Below are positions 10,401-23,092 of a DNA stretch of 64,000 bases, one piece after another (the first letter of the stretch is position 1; the number at the start of each line of letters is the position of its first letter). The position numbers were made by a program, and so were the translations under genes. The stretch is from Balamuthia mandrillaris (Eukaryota; Discosea; Longamoebia; Balamuthiidae). The notes beneath the pieces were generated by a model. That model ran no database searches and was not told the DNA's origin. It saw only the letters and a program-made list of their open reading frames with translations. The stretch is taken from NCBI GenBank assembly GCA_031835245.1, contig JAVKOQ010000108.1, positions 1 to 64,000 on the forward strand, written 5' to 3'.

Positions 10401-12455
10401 AAACTCTGCCCTGTTCAGGTCCTCTGCGGCCAGACCGAACGGACTGTAGGTAAACAAAACAAAACGCTTGCCAGGAAAATCCGCTGGAGTAGGAAAAGAG
10501 GTGCTGAAAATACGAGTGGGAGACTCGCACTGAGTCCAGAAGGCCTGGAGGGTATCCAACCGATAGAACCGAGGATAGTCCCTTACCAGCTGCTGAGCTT
10601 CTGGCGGGAAATTCTCTCCTGATCGAAGTGAACTAAGCACGAGCTTTACGTAAGCTTCAGGACGCAGTAGCCAACACAAGTTCATTTTACATCGCTCGAT
10701 GGTAGCTATTACTCCAAGCTTAACTATATCGGCCTTCTGTAGCAACGAATAGACACTATCCGAATTATAGCCAAAGAAGCAGTGCTGTTCTCGTAATAAT
10801 AACGATGCTGAGGAGGACGACGAAAAAGAAGAGGGTGATGATGAGGATGATGAGGACGATGAGGATGATGAGGATGATGAGGAAGAGGAGAAGGTAGAGG
10901 AAGAGGAGGAGGATGCTGGATAATGGGCAGCTGTGACATTCATCGCTTTTTCCACAGAAGCAATCCAAGTTTGCAGTTTGCTTGCTGCTACTTGATGGTG
11001 GGTAGAAGCAACATCGGACCAACGAAGCACATGCTTCTCAAAGCGATTTAAAAAGGGTGACGGCAGCCTATAGGCTGAAGTTGGGTCATGAACAGTTACC
11101 ACTTTGAAGCCTGGATGAACAATGCAAGTCTCACTTTCGCTCCCCACCGCTATGCGTGCATATTCCACAGATCCAACTTGGGTGCATCTACCATTGAGCA
11201 CATCGTAGAGGCACTCATACACGCGATGGTCCATGTTAATCAGCACAAGCACCTTGCCTTCTCGCATGCATTCCTTGATTAACAAGAGGTAGTAATGCAG
11301 CGATGCCTCATCCTTCTCGTTCTCAGCGAAACGGTTCCCTTCCAACAATCGAAACTGAGAAACCGCGGAGCAACTGTCTGTCTTCTGTGTTGCTGCTTCG
11401 TCAACGTCCCAAGTTTGTCGTAAGTTGAAGAAATGATTCAGAAGAATGTGTCGGGCTACTCCCTCTCGTGCTATAATCATCAGATGTCTTGCTGTTTTAT
11501 CCCTCAGATTATTTTGAATCAACACCATCTTCTTAACGTTGTTCATCCACTGCTCTTGCAGTCGTTCTTTCTGTTTTTCGCTGTCTTCTCCGTTTTCATC
11601 CTTAAGAGCTTCCGCCACTAGCTCTATGATCCTGGCTGACTCTTTTCTGGAGCAACCACCAAACTGTTGGGCGAAAGCATGCATGACGATGTTCTTCTCA
11701 GTGGCTGGGGTGAGCGTCCTTGGGTCGCTGTGAAGGAAGTCACGTCTCAATCGATAGGCAAGATGATAAAAATCACGAAGGCCGTAAAAGTCAGAAAATG
11801 CTTGATCTTCTAGAATGGAAAGAATGGCTTTGGCTACACGTTTAAGGGCATTATTGTAATACGTTGTGTTCAAGCCCTCTCCTCCCGCAATATCGAGTGC
11901 TGTGGTAATCAGCTCCTCTTTGTTTGGCGCTGAATGGAAGAAGTGGATCTAAATGGTGATCGATTTTTTTTTTTTTGGTTAGCTGAATAACAAGAGCAGC
12001 AGCAACAACAACTTAAGACAACAACACTAGCGCATACCGCACGGTTCATTTTTGCAGGATCAAGGGCGTAGTTGGAAAGACCAACAAAGCCTAGCCTTGC
12101 ATCCTCCAAGAGGCTGTGTAACACTTTCAAGGGAAGGGTCGGATTGAGCTCCGCCAAACCAATTTCATCTAACACAACTGTAGAGATAAAGTTCTGTTCG
12201 CCTGCCCGTGTTTGAAAGTGGGAGGCCTCGTGAAAGCAAGTGGAAATCGCTTCAGCCGAAGTGAAGCGAGAGCATTGAAACGTGAAGCATTGTAGGGCGG
12301 GAAAGTGGCGAAGAAATGGAGATATAGAACGTCTCCCACGCATGTTGTCAAATAAAATGTGCAATGAGAGAGACTTTGAAGTGCCAGATTTTCCTATAAT
12401 CTTTAAAAATGATTAAACAAAAGGTAATTATCAGCATCATCAGCATCAGCATCAG

Positions 12456-12488
<33 letters not shown>

Positions 12489-15400
12489 AGGATGATTGAG
12501 TCTTACCAATAGAGGAATTTTCGTCAGGATGCAAACAAAGGCGAGAAGCAAGTTCTCTCGTAGCGCTCTGTTTGGTGATATTCCCTCGCTAAGATTGAAG
12601 CAGGTGACAAGTTGTTTCTCTGCAAGTTCTACCACGTTATGAAACTCAACACTGCTAAAGAGGCCGTCCGATTCATGAGCGATAGTCTCCATGTATTCCT
12701 TTCGTGAGGGTCTGTCCACAAGCAGAATCAGCAAATGGATTGAAGGAAACAACAAAAACAACAAAGAAAATTGAAACGTGAAAATGCGTCTACCCAAGTA
12801 ACCGAAAGAGATAGCATATTGCCAACGATAAAATGATTGCTGTTGCTTCTGGAGTAGTTGAATCAACGTAAAAAGGGCTCTAAAATGAAAGAAATGAGTG
12901 CGGGTGGGTAAAAATAATAATAATGATAATAATAAAAGACCTCAATGTACCTTTTCTGTGGCAATTTGGTCCAAAAACCAAGGAAGCAATTCTAAGCAGC
13001 GCTTTATATCTCTAAGGCTTGTGGGACTCAAATCGGGTGCTGACTGTTCAAGAAATCGTTGAGAACGGCAAATAAGGTTCGCCATTGTCTCAACTGGCAT
13101 TGGCCTCTCTGGTCTCAAGTGCTTGAGAAGAAGCTTTTGTGCCATGGCTATTGCATATTGAACTTCATCTTCCTGCGAGAGCTTTCCAAAGTCCCATAGA
13201 TAATAATTCAGCGTTTTGGGAAGAGGGAAGACCTATTGTTGGCATCAAAGCGAGACAGAGGCGCATGAGATGGAGCAGAAGGAGGAAGAACCATCAGCAG
13301 CAAATGTGAGTTAACACAATACACAAGCATCCAAGAACGAGTTGAGGGTACCTGATAGGATATGGCTTGCCCGCCGCCAACGTTGAAAGCAAATTGCTGA
13401 TGAGTCAAGGAACATGCACGTTTACGATAAGGATTGCAAGCTGCCAGCACCGCTATGTTCCGACTAAGAGATCTTCCTTTCCAACTTCTGTCACAAAATA
13501 TCTCTTTGATAAGGGCTGAAGCCTCGCAGGTATTAACCTCATCAAAGAAAACCAAAAAGGGCGACTTCTTCGCTGCGTTGGCTTCCTTGTTGACGCTGCT
13601 TATCCACCTGAGGAGATACTCCTCAGAAATACCTCCATGAAGGTCCAATACGCCCATAGGAACGTCCATCATGTTCGCCAAAGCACGAACCAGAAAGGTT
13701 TTGCCACAACCCGTCTCACCCATCATGATGGTGGGCACGTTAGCAAGCACAAACGTTCGGAGGAGAGCAAGTTTGGCCACGTTGTCACAAGTCAACACAA
13801 AGGAATCATTGGATTCCAATCGTTTGCCAGCGCCAGTCCCAAAAATGAGGCTCAAGCAATCTAACAGAGAGGAACTCTCTCGCAGCGAAAGAAAATTACA
13901 AGTCTCCAGCTCTTCTTCGCGTGGTTTAGGAAGGCACAACGCCTCGTTTGGGGTGAAGAACAAGACGTCGGTTTTGGTGATGGTTGGGAGCCACGTCTTC
14001 TGTGTTGCTTGGACCCAAGGAAGAGGGTACATACAACTGTTGGCTTGCTTGCCCTCATTCCCATGACCCGAGTCGTCAGAGTGTTGGCTGAAAAACCACT
14101 GCCCACAAAACGCCAACAGGCGGTGTGCAATAGCCAAGAATCTCTTCTCTCCATCAGCTTTGTGGTTCTGGATGAGATGGCCTGCAATGTATGCCATTAA
14201 CTTTATAGATGCGCTCAACGCGCAATAGTTGTTGAACACGGCTTGAGCTTTGTGTGGCCAAACCAAGGCTTGAATGGCTTGGATGAAGGTAGAATCGGAG
14301 TCAGCAACGGCTGTGCTCAAGTCAAGTTTACGAAGAAGCGGGACGAGTAAGGAGGAAGTCCGGTTGTCCAAACAAAAAGGATTACAGGCGGGCTCCACAA
14401 TGGTGGTTGGCAGAAGAAGGAAGAAAGGGCTTGTCGAGGCCGCCCATATAACCTCGGTGGATGGAGCACCCTCTCCAAGCCGATGTTGTTGCCATGATCC
14501 GGAAGCGGTGGCAATGGTGTGCTGGTGAGGATAGAGATTGAGCTCGATGTTGAAGACAGAGCCATCTTGCAAGTAATATATATTGCCAACAGGATCCTTG
14601 AGCAAGCCACTGATGAGGAGCTTGAAAAACACGATGTCGGGCTCCTTGAGTCCATCACCATAGCTCCCAGAGTTCTCTACGTTGAAGTGGATAGCGTTCA
14701 GAGGAGTTTCGCCGAGATCTGTCACAAAACGCTTCATCGTTGTAGAGGAATAAAAGGTCACCATTCGTGAGCGTCTGGAAGAAAATTCCTTCGTCTTGAT
14801 GACAAAGGACTTGCCATCCCCTGGCCGACTCGACACCACCACCTTTATTGAGAGGTTATGCTGTTGAAATTGGTCTTGAATGGCTTTGCGAAGAACATCC
14901 ACGGAGATCTTGGGACATGGCTTCATGACCGTGTGCTCTGTTCCATATCCAAGCGGAGAGGATGGCGATCTAACTAAAAAGATGAGGTTACTGTCGTAGC
15001 TAGAAGCAACCTCACCGGTCCTGCCAGCAGCAAGCTTATTCAACAACCCGCCCTGCACTTCAGCATCAAGTCTCTCGGGCCACACAATGCAGAACAGGGA
15101 GTCGTCGTTCTCTTGCCGGGCGGTGATGCTGCAGCGTTGCAAGAAGAGCGAGATTTCTTCTCCCATGTCCATGGAAGCATCACACAGCAGCAGCTCATAA
15201 TGACAGGGAAGCCGCTTTTTGTAGGTAATGTAGAGGGATAGTACCTCCTCTATCCAGCATGTGTCAGCGCTACCTCGTTCGGGTTGCATCTGATCTGACA
15301 AAAAGAGTTGAAAGGGTGGAAGCTTGTCTTCTTCGTGCGTTCTTCGCTTGCTAACCGTCTTGTTGAGTTGACCAACGGCACAGCGCCGATAGACGGTTTC

Positions 15401-18400
15401 AACGTATCTCGCCACCGCGCACAACTGCAGTTCCACTGTTGGGGCTGCTATCCGCTCCTCAGCAACAGTGGCTTGTATGTTTTTCCATTCCTCAAAGGAA
15501 GGAGGAGAATGACAACCGACCAAATGAAGGACCGTGGATGCTGGCATGGCGAGCTTCTTGCTGAGGGAAAAGTGCAAGATATACAGCTCTCGGGCGGTGA
15601 GAAAGTTGAGGCCTGGAAATTCTTCTCGGTATTTTACAAGCATTCTTCGCCATTGCTGTGAAAGCCAACTCGCGGTTATAAGCAAGGGTAACAAACAAAA
15701 ACAAACAAACAAAAAACAAACAAAAGAGGACTTTACCTGTTCTTTATATCTCATTCTTTCTAATTGTTGGTCCAAAATTTTCGTAGTTGCGTCCACCACT
15801 TTCAAGTTCTCTTCATAGACCTGCATCTCGAAATGATAGAGGTCATGAACCCGCTTCAATGTCTCGTGAAGCTCCACAATACGGCGAAACTGTTCTAAAA
15901 AGCTCTCGTGGATTGAATTCTCAGACAGAATCTGAAGGTACGAAATATTGTATAAGTTTTTGTATTTGTATTTGTATTTGTATTTTTTTTTTTGTTTTGT
16001 TTTGAAAAGTTTTTTTATGTTTGGGGAATTCAACGTACCAACTTCTTCGCCAACGCGCGCAATTGAGATTCCTTGTACACAACTTGCTTAGAAGCGGGCT
16101 TCTCCACGATGGCAAAAAACTCTGCAACTGTACCCCACGCAGTCTCGCCAGTGGGTCTGCTGCGGAGGTAATAAGCTCCAAAAGAATTGAGGTCTCGAAT
16201 AAGGTGCTCCACACCAAGAAAAGTCTTGCCGCCTCTTACTTCTTCCAGTGTATTAATTATCTCTTGCATGTGCAGTCGTACCGCTCTAAGCTGCTCATGC
16301 GAAACGGCAGTAACCAGCAAAGGATGTTGCAATGCTTCAATGAAACAATCAAACCTGCAAGTTACTTCCTTGTTTGGCGAAATCAACCGGAAGAGCAGTT
16401 CTCTGACAGCCTCGAGGTCTGCCAGTAAATGAAGTATTGCCACATTCCCGTTCATTGCTTTGCGGCAAACATCTATTTCGTGCTGAAGGGTCTGAGAGTC
16501 ATTAGATGCCATCCAATGAACCACCTCCACACTGTCACGAAGCTCGTGCAAGAAGGTGAGGCAGTGCTCGCTCAAAACGGGAAGGCGTGCCAACGTATCA
16601 AGATGTTGACCAGCCTCTCTCAAGGTATGTTGCTGGGTGAGTTGGTTCATTCCTTCTATCGCATGACGAAGTGAAGCAGAATCCCGCCCTCCGTTATCCA
16701 AGTCATAGAGGCTAAACATATATGCATGATGACAAAGAGTAAGATTTCAACCATGCAACTTGCTTCTTGTTCACCGCAGCAAACTACAAACAGTACATAC
16801 CGGATGCAATCGAAGAGTAGAGTCACGTTATGGCGCAGCTTGTCGTAGTTGAGATATTTCCACAAACTCTCTTTGGCACTTGAAAGTGCTTTCTCGGCTG
16901 TTGGACATTCTTGCCTCTGAGAAACTCTGCTTTCTGGTAAAAGAACATGACTCGTACTCTCCACCTCGCAAGTTGCGTGGAAGAGAGCCAAAGCTTTCAA
17001 GTCTGCTTCTATGGTATTGCGATCAAATAGTTGTAGCACTTGGGCCAACTTGATGTGTCCTTCCACAATCTTGACATAAAAGTCGGTAACAATAAAGTCT
17101 CGAAACGAGGCAACCAGAGAGATAGCATCAAGTTGTCTAAACAAAGAGGAAATCAACATACTCCACATTTCAAGGTTACCTCGTACAAGGGTAAATGAGC
17201 TTACCTCGTTTGGTTAGCATGATGGACCCAAAGACAAAGTAACAATTTGTTTTGTTTCGTCAATGAGAATGCCAAGAGTGTTTGCTTCCCAATAATTCGA
17301 ATTGCAGGGAGGAAGTTCTGCGTTACAAGAATGTTGATACGATTGATATTGCTCCGCCAAACAAAATAAGCAAAGGGGGAAAGCATACCTTGCCAAGCAA
17401 CAGTTTGGCAGTGAGTTTGGGACGATGTTGCATCTTGTCTCGGTCTGCTTCCAAAGCAGAGACGTTGAGCTTGGATTGAAGAGCTGGTTCCCAATGGTCA
17501 AGAAACTCCCCTAATAGCGCCATGTTCTGATCGAACTCTTGCAGTGCCATGTATATCGCGTGGTCCGCTTGTATCAGATCGTTTTCAGAAAAGCCATGAA
17601 TCAGCAGCACACCCATCAGTTCCTTCATTGGAGCGATGTGGTTATGTAAGAACTCGATGGCTGGCACAACAATTGACTGGTTTTTGACAGCTGCGAGAAA
17701 GGATATAAGGCACTTGGCGCCAGCGTTTGCCAAGCGACAAAGATTACTCCAATTTCCTTCGACGTTGTTATGCTTGCTCCATCTCAAAGTGTTGAAATGT
17801 CTCTCGAGATCTATACCGTGGTCCAGACAGAATGTCCAGTATCTTTTCCAAATCTCTTTTTCGTCAATGAGCTTCTCAATGCTAACGATGGGAGCACCTC
17901 CTTCATTTTGCCCAACGCTTCTTGCAAGGATGGTTGCATAGGTGCTCGACAGCAAACATCCAATTTGATCCATTTCGAGGACGGACCATAAATAAGACGT
18001 GTGATGCTCCAACAGCTCGAACGCATCAACAGAAGGAATGGATTTGATTCTCTCCAAACCTAATAATATTGACAACTTAGAATTACTATGAACGAAGAAA
18101 GAAAGCAAGAAGGAAAGAAAAAGAAATAATAATAATTACACGTTTGTCCAACGCAACGAACAATGGAAGGGCAGCCCACTCTCAGCAGACCGAGAAGTTT
18201 TGAGAGTAAGGTCTCTATATCCACGACGTTGAGGATACTATCCGAATAACAATGGTTAAGGGAGAGAAAGAGCGAGAGAATCATCTACAATAACGAGAAC
18301 TGACCTTTGTACCTGCTTTAGGAAAGGCGGAGCTTGGTCTATCACCGTGTGTTCGTTTAGAAAGTTCCAGACTTTCAACCAAGAATCAAGGTAGGTTGGC

Positions 18401-20366
18401 ATCACAGGATTGAAACCAGCTCCAACAAAAGAAAGGTTTTCAAGCCAGCGGAGCCAGTGGGGAATGTCTTGTTGAAGGCTCTTCCAAAAGCGGCGGTGAG
18501 CACTGAGAAAGCGCATTTGCTTCTCAATGGGAAGTGCTTGGGCAAAACTTGAAGAGCAAAGTATGGTACAAAGCAAGGTCTCCACAGTTGGTTGGTGAAC
18601 AGTTGAGGTTGTAGCAAAGATCCTTTGTGAAAAGCAAATAGATATCGGTACAGAAAAAAAAAAAATGAAATAAAGAAACAGAAAAAGGGCGTATATTTTA
18701 CTAGCGCACCTATCTACCACATCAAGTGTTATAGAGATAAGGGTATCATCGCTTTCACTGCGGGTAGTATTATCAGAAAAGAGTGTGGCCAAAAATGGAG
18801 TGGCTATATCTTTGAACACCGCAAAGTAATAACGATCCCAGTTAGTAATGCTGCACAGCTCTGTCGACACAGCTGTTAACATGTCGAGCGGAGAGTGAAA
18901 GCTGTGCTGCAAGGTTAGGAGAAGGACACGCCGAATTTCTGTCCAAACTGCAGAGTATATGATCTCACTATAACAAGCGACTGTTGTTGAATGGAAGGTA
19001 TGGATGAGCTTGACCACATCTGCTCAAGTAGTGTGCACATCAGTCTTAGGGCGCAACAAAGGACAGAAAATATGTAACGCACCTTCGAAAGCTCTTCCTT
19101 GTTGCTGCTGAGCACGTGTGAGGAGCAGGAAAGCGTGAAAGAGCACTTCTTTCTCAAAAGAGAGGGAAGACAGAACATCTGTGATCTGTACGATGGAAAG
19201 CTCGCATTTCACAAAGTTCTGTTCTATTTCAGCTTCCACAGAAGGTTCGACCTTGCCTGCTGCAAAATATGCATAGCGGAACAAGGCACAATGGAGGCTT
19301 GTTCCCACTGCACACTCCATCACTTCGCGGGAGTAGCTTGCAGCAAGACCACTCCAAAGCAAAGGTAATGTGCCATGAGTAGCACAAGTCTGTAAAAAGA
19401 AAAAGTAAGAAACCAAAATCCTTTCTTTTGCGTGCTCTCTCTCTCTCTCTCTCTCGTGTCTCTGTCTGCACAATAATCATTAACCTTCAACGTTTCGGAG
19501 GTCACCAAAGGCGCGAGAAGTGAGACCACGCTCATAACCAATTCCCTAAGCTGTTGTTGTTGTTGTGCTGCATCAGCGATAGTTTTGACAGTGGTAGCCA
19601 ACAATTCGCACACAAAGGCTTCCTTGCTGCCGCTAGCACCAGCATGACAGCGAAGGTCACGGGTGGTTGTGGGAGCTCCAAAGAACTTGAGGAACGCAGA
19701 GAAGAGTTGCTTGCTCGTGTCCGTAGACTCTTCTTCGATGTAAGTCTGCAGGAAGGAGGCCAACGCTTGGCAGAGGCGTAGCGGTTTCTTTCCGTGTTTT
19801 GCCTCGCAGAGAAGGAGGTTTGTGAGCAGACGTTTGGCAGTAGGTTGAACTTGCAGCCCACGCCGAAGGCCCCAAACGAAGATGTCCTGCCGGCACAGCT
19901 TCACCCACGTCTCTTCCGTCTTCCATCGTTGCTTGCCCTTGCTCCGGATCCACACGCAGAACTTTCTTCGTGGAATGACTTGGCCACTCATTTCTGCTTC
20001 ATCGTTGGAAAGGCTGAAATCCTCAACAGGAAGAAACCCGAACCAATGATCGCTGTCAAGATGGAAGAGTGCTACGCGTTTCGGTGGTGGGTGAGCCGAT
20101 GGAGTAACGGAGCTCTGAGCTTGCTGGCCAGGAGGTACTACCGAGATGCAGACTTCACCCAAGGACGAGCTGTTGGTGAGAAAGAGGTGAAGGCACCAGT
20201 CCTGCCCTTCTTCTCTGCTCCACAGTCGCTCTACGCGTAATTGATGCTGCTCCTGCTCGCTCAGTTGCTGCTCTTCGTTCTCCTCCTCTTTCCTATTCTC
20301 CCTCTGAGTTGTGCTCAGAGATGAACCGCCAGAAAACAACTGGCGGACGAGTCCAAGGACGTCCAT
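4422..20366 (-). CDS. RNF213: RNF213/mysterin-type giant AAA+ ATPase with RZ finger, RING absent
   Basis: In animals RNF213 is a cytosolic giant ATPase and E3 ligase acting on lipid droplets and on bacterial lipopolysaccharide. Here the chosen start is MDVLGLVRQLF at 20366 (an in-frame ATG lies further upstream at 20561), and the stop is at 4424-4422 after about two dozen short introns. Domains in order are a helical N-terminal arm, AAA with GETGCGKT and FFDEVN (about 13.5-13.7 kb), AAA with GKSGTSKS and VVLDEIGLAE (about 12.2-12.4 kb), and the shell stretch VLVLINMDHRVYECLYDVLN with LPSPFLNRFEKH. Then follow FPFSFFYGETL, SYLPTMPEDL, the RZ finger and a helical C-terminus. Estimated length is 4,500-4,800 residues, against about 5,200 in human. 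No RING pattern was found between AAA and RZ. The last exons (4.4-5.6 kb) are much more AT-rich. Family assignment is very sure; individual exon ends are approximate. Confidence 0.93.
6736..6918 (-). other. RZ-type zinc finger of the RNF213 protein
   Basis: The first half, IWRCPCGHIYG, is encoded at about 6887-6920. The second half, GHCGRPMEAARC followed by PDCGRGIGGQSH, is at about 6738-6815, after an intron. Order and spacing match the human RZ finger (CPNGHP, ECGRPME, C-x2-C, IGG-x2-H). This finger supplies the RING-independent ubiquitin transfer activity of RNF213 reported for lipopolysaccharide. All expected Cys and His positions appear to be kept. Confidence 0.88.
9029..9319 (-). repeat. 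RNF213 intron made of CTT and CTTGTT repeats, with GC-AG ends
   Basis: Read on the coding (minus) strand, the intron has pure CTT repeats and mixed CTTGTT repeats (plus strand about 9088-9290). The preceding exon ends at 9320 in ...AGCAG, and the intron begins GCAAGC. It ends TTTGCAG at 9029. Splicing this way keeps the frame (..MSSS then SHAEKSFQNF). The long poly-Leu, poly-Glu, poly-Arg and poly-Ser frames across it are repeat artefacts. Confidence 0.7.
12155..12507 (-). other. RNF213 second catalytic AAA module: Walker A and B
   Basis: The sequence GKSGTSKS (12371-12394) replaces the usual Walker A GxxGxGKS, as in animal mysterins, which carry GKPGSSKS. Walker B VVLDEIGLAE lies near 12160-12180. 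An intron of about 100 bp containing a CAT-type run separates KIPLL (ends 12507) from the P-loop exon. Confidence 0.9.
13528..13722 (-). other. RNF213 first catalytic AAA module: Walker A and B
   Basis: Walker A GETGCGKT lies at 13698-13721 and Walker B FLVFFDEVNT near 13530-13560, both in one exon. They correspond to the first active AAA unit of mysterin. Both the Walker A lysine and the Walker B acidic pair are present, so ATP binding and hydrolysis look possible. Confidence 0.9.
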
Positions 20367-20635
20367 CGCTGTTGGGGTTAACAAATTAGTTGGTTGTTGT
20401 TGTTGGTGGAATGGAATGGAATGGAATGGAATGGGGGTAGAGTCCCCAAGCCCCCTATGCTTCTCTCTGCTTCTCTCTATTTCCTTTGATGAATGATCTG
20501 CTGACGTGGATTTTTCTAACCAAGGTAAGTGTTGATGTATGCCTAAAGGAATTTGAAACATTCAAAAAATGCAGACGAAACGCAAAAATTTTATCGACAT
20601 TCGAAAGAAAGACAGGGTGAGAGCCAAGCAGAACG
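20367..20635. promoter_or_regulatory. Shared upstream region of RNF213 (minus) and HisRS (plus)
   Basis: Only 269 bp separate the two chosen start codons, so the promoters must overlap or be shared. The segment contains a GGAAT pentamer run at about 20407-20436 in the presumed RNF213 leader. No TATA-like element stands out. If RNF213 started at the upstream in-frame ATG at 20561, the gap would shrink to 74 bp. Confidence 0.55.
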
Positions 20636-22082
20636 ATGAGGAGGAGGGCAAGATGCGAGCTCTCCACTGCCGCACGGGGCGGCGTGGCTTTGGTGGGTGG
20701 CGGTAGGCGCCGTTTCGCTGCCTCACCGCGGTTGCTGGCCAGCAATATCTTGGGTCCCCCGCGCGGTACCACTGATCTCTTTGGAGACGAACTGCGCAAG
20801 CACAATTTTGTTGTGGAGTCCGCGCGCCAGCACGTCTGTAAGTATGGCTTTGAGGAGGTGAGTTCTTCATCACCTTTGTGCCTCTTTTGATGTTTGCAAA
20901 CTAACGTCTGGGTTGGAAAAAGTAAGATCCAAACGCCGATGTTTGAACACACCGCCGTGTTTGCCAGGAGCTTGGGTGAAGGCTCGGACGTTGTTTCGAA
21001 GGAAATGTTTGCCGTAGCTGTGGACAAATCACAATCACCTCTTAGTTTGCGGCCAGAGAATACAGCCGGTACCTCCTTCCACTCTCTGCTTTCTCCTCGT
21101 CCGTGCTTCTCATGAGTAGCTTCAACGGACTGTTTTCTTTTGGTGCATTGTAGGGGTGGTTCGGGCTTTTCTGAGCAAAAAGGACTACGGCAATCTTCCA
21201 CAACGATATTTTTACAGGTAACCGACGCTGCATAAACCAGCCAACCTCGCGCTCAAAAGCTTTAAAATCGTAAACTTTCTCACATCCGTTATTTGTAAAC
21301 CATCAGTGGCCCTATGTTTCGTTATGAGAGACCTCAAAAGGGTCGCAGCCGTCAATTTCACCAGATCGGAGTGGAGGTTCTTGGCCCTTCTCATCCTTTT
21401 CTCGACGTTGAGACCATAGAAATGGCACACACATTCTTGCACAAGAATTTGAACTTGCACGGTCCTATTGAGGTTTTTCCCACTCTCTCTCGCTCTCGCT
21501 CTCTCTCTCTCCCCCTCTCTAATCTATCTCTCTATCTCTCTATCTCTGGTTATTCGCTCATATACTTATGTGCAATTGGATTAGTTACACATAAATACTC
21601 TCGGTAGCACCGAAGACCGACTAAATTACAAAAGCTTCCTAAAACAGTACCTTGTCTCAAAAGTATCTCTCCTTTCGTCAGACAGTACACAAAGGTTAGT
21701 GCCTCTTTGTGCCTTCCAACCTCCTTTGCATGCCACTGACATCTGTGAAGACTTGAAAGAAACGCAGAACTACGGATACTGGATTCGAAAGATCCACAAG
21801 ACCAAGAAGTATTAGCTACTGCTCCTGTGCTTCGAGACTTCCTTTCCTCCGCCAGTCAAAAACGTTTCTCTGAAGTGACGGATTTGCTCAAATTGATGGG
21901 CATCCCATTCATCTTCAATCCCCGTTTGGTCCGCGGCCTTGACTATTACTGCGATACAGTGTTTGAATTTGTGTCCGCTAGCGATAAGCTAGGACGACAA
22001 CAATCCACAGTGCTTGCTGGAGGTCGGTACGATGGCTTGGTTCAGCAAATGGGTGGACCTGAAGTCGCGGGTATAGGGTACG

Positions 22083-22123
<41 letters not shown>

Positions 22124-22573
22124 ATTATTTCTTTGGTTAACGTCGTTCAAAGGTGGGCGGCTGGTGTAGAGCGGTTAGCGCTGCTGCTAACAGAGGACTC
22201 GCTGCCAACAACACCTCGTCCAGTGGCCCTTGTCTACGCGACTTCTTCCGCAATGCCAGAGAGTGAGAGGGACAGCAGCGGCGATCTCGCCCAAAGGATG
22301 GCAAACTATGGCTTTTTGCTATGCCAAATGCTGCGGGCCAAAGGCGTCCCGGTGCACCACCACTGCCACAACCCGATGCAGAGCCTTGCAAAACAGCTGA
22401 ACCGAGCGAACAAGCTAAAAGCCAGCCACGCCGTCATCATCGGCGAGGACGAGCTACTTTCCGACGAGGTCACCATCAAGCACTTGGATGGCTCCTTGCA
22501 GCAACGTGTGCCAGCGTCTGAGCTGGTTGCTCACATCTCTGCATTCCGCAGGGCGACCAAAAAACAGCTGTAG
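20636..22573 (+). CDS. Histidyl-tRNA synthetase, bacterial type, probably mitochondrial
   Basis: This class II aminoacyl-tRNA synthetase charges tRNA-His. Seven exons read well: 20636-20857, 20927-21068, 21154-21217, 21307-21472, 21585-21694, 21760-22077 and 22153-22573. The arginine-rich start ([10 protein letters not shown]... [11 protein letters not shown]) looks like a mitochondrial leader. It is followed by [11 protein letters not shown], motif 2 region [40 protein letters not shown] and motif 3 [11 protein letters not shown]. The RGT-D start, and the C-terminal anticodon-binding domain running to the TAG stop, are those of bacterial and organellar HisRS. Two introns carry CT repeats. 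The function is sure; the mitochondrial location is inferred. Confidence 0.92.
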
Positions 22574-23092
22574 TTTTAAAAAAAACAAATTTGTTTAAAC
22601 ACACACTACAATACAACATTCCGAATTTCTGGGTTTATCCATATTTTCTCACATAGAACAAGTGGGAAAAAAAGTATTTTGGAAAAACTTGAAAGTGCTG
22701 GGTATTAATAATAGCTACGAAAAGAAAGAAAGAAAGAAAGAATTTTGGTTGGTTTGTTGTTGTGTGGGTTTTTTTTGTTTCTGAGAGAAACGAAAAAGAA
22801 GGGCTTGCTGGCCTGCATGGTGGCGGTTTCTTTTTGCTAATAGTAAGGAGGAGCCAGGTCCGGACGATACTCAAAGGAAACACATCGCGACGTTGCTGCC
22901 TGCCGTGCTAACATTTTATGTTTTTTTGCTGGAACTGCTGCTGCTGCTAAACTGCAAAAGATCACAAACGCCTTCTCGGTGCACACCGGTTTGTGTTTTG
23001 CCTCATTTGTTTTGGTTGGTATTTCTGATTATTATTATTTCACGTTACAAAACAGGGAGTGCGTGAAGTTATTGAGGTGTGACGAAGACACC
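22574..23092. other. Intergenic region between HisRS and the plus-strand giant gene
   Basis: The sequence is AT-rich after the HisRS stop, with GAAA repeats (about 22720-22740) and T runs. An in-frame ATG at 22979 precedes the chosen start of the next gene. TTACAAAACAG just after 23044 could be a 3' splice site of a leader intron. No RNA gene is seen. Confidence 0.5.

Noticed and set aside
20407-20436. GGAAT pentamers resembling a classical satellite unit
   Set aside because: Only about five units in a promoter or leader, so a local microsatellite rather than a satellite array.
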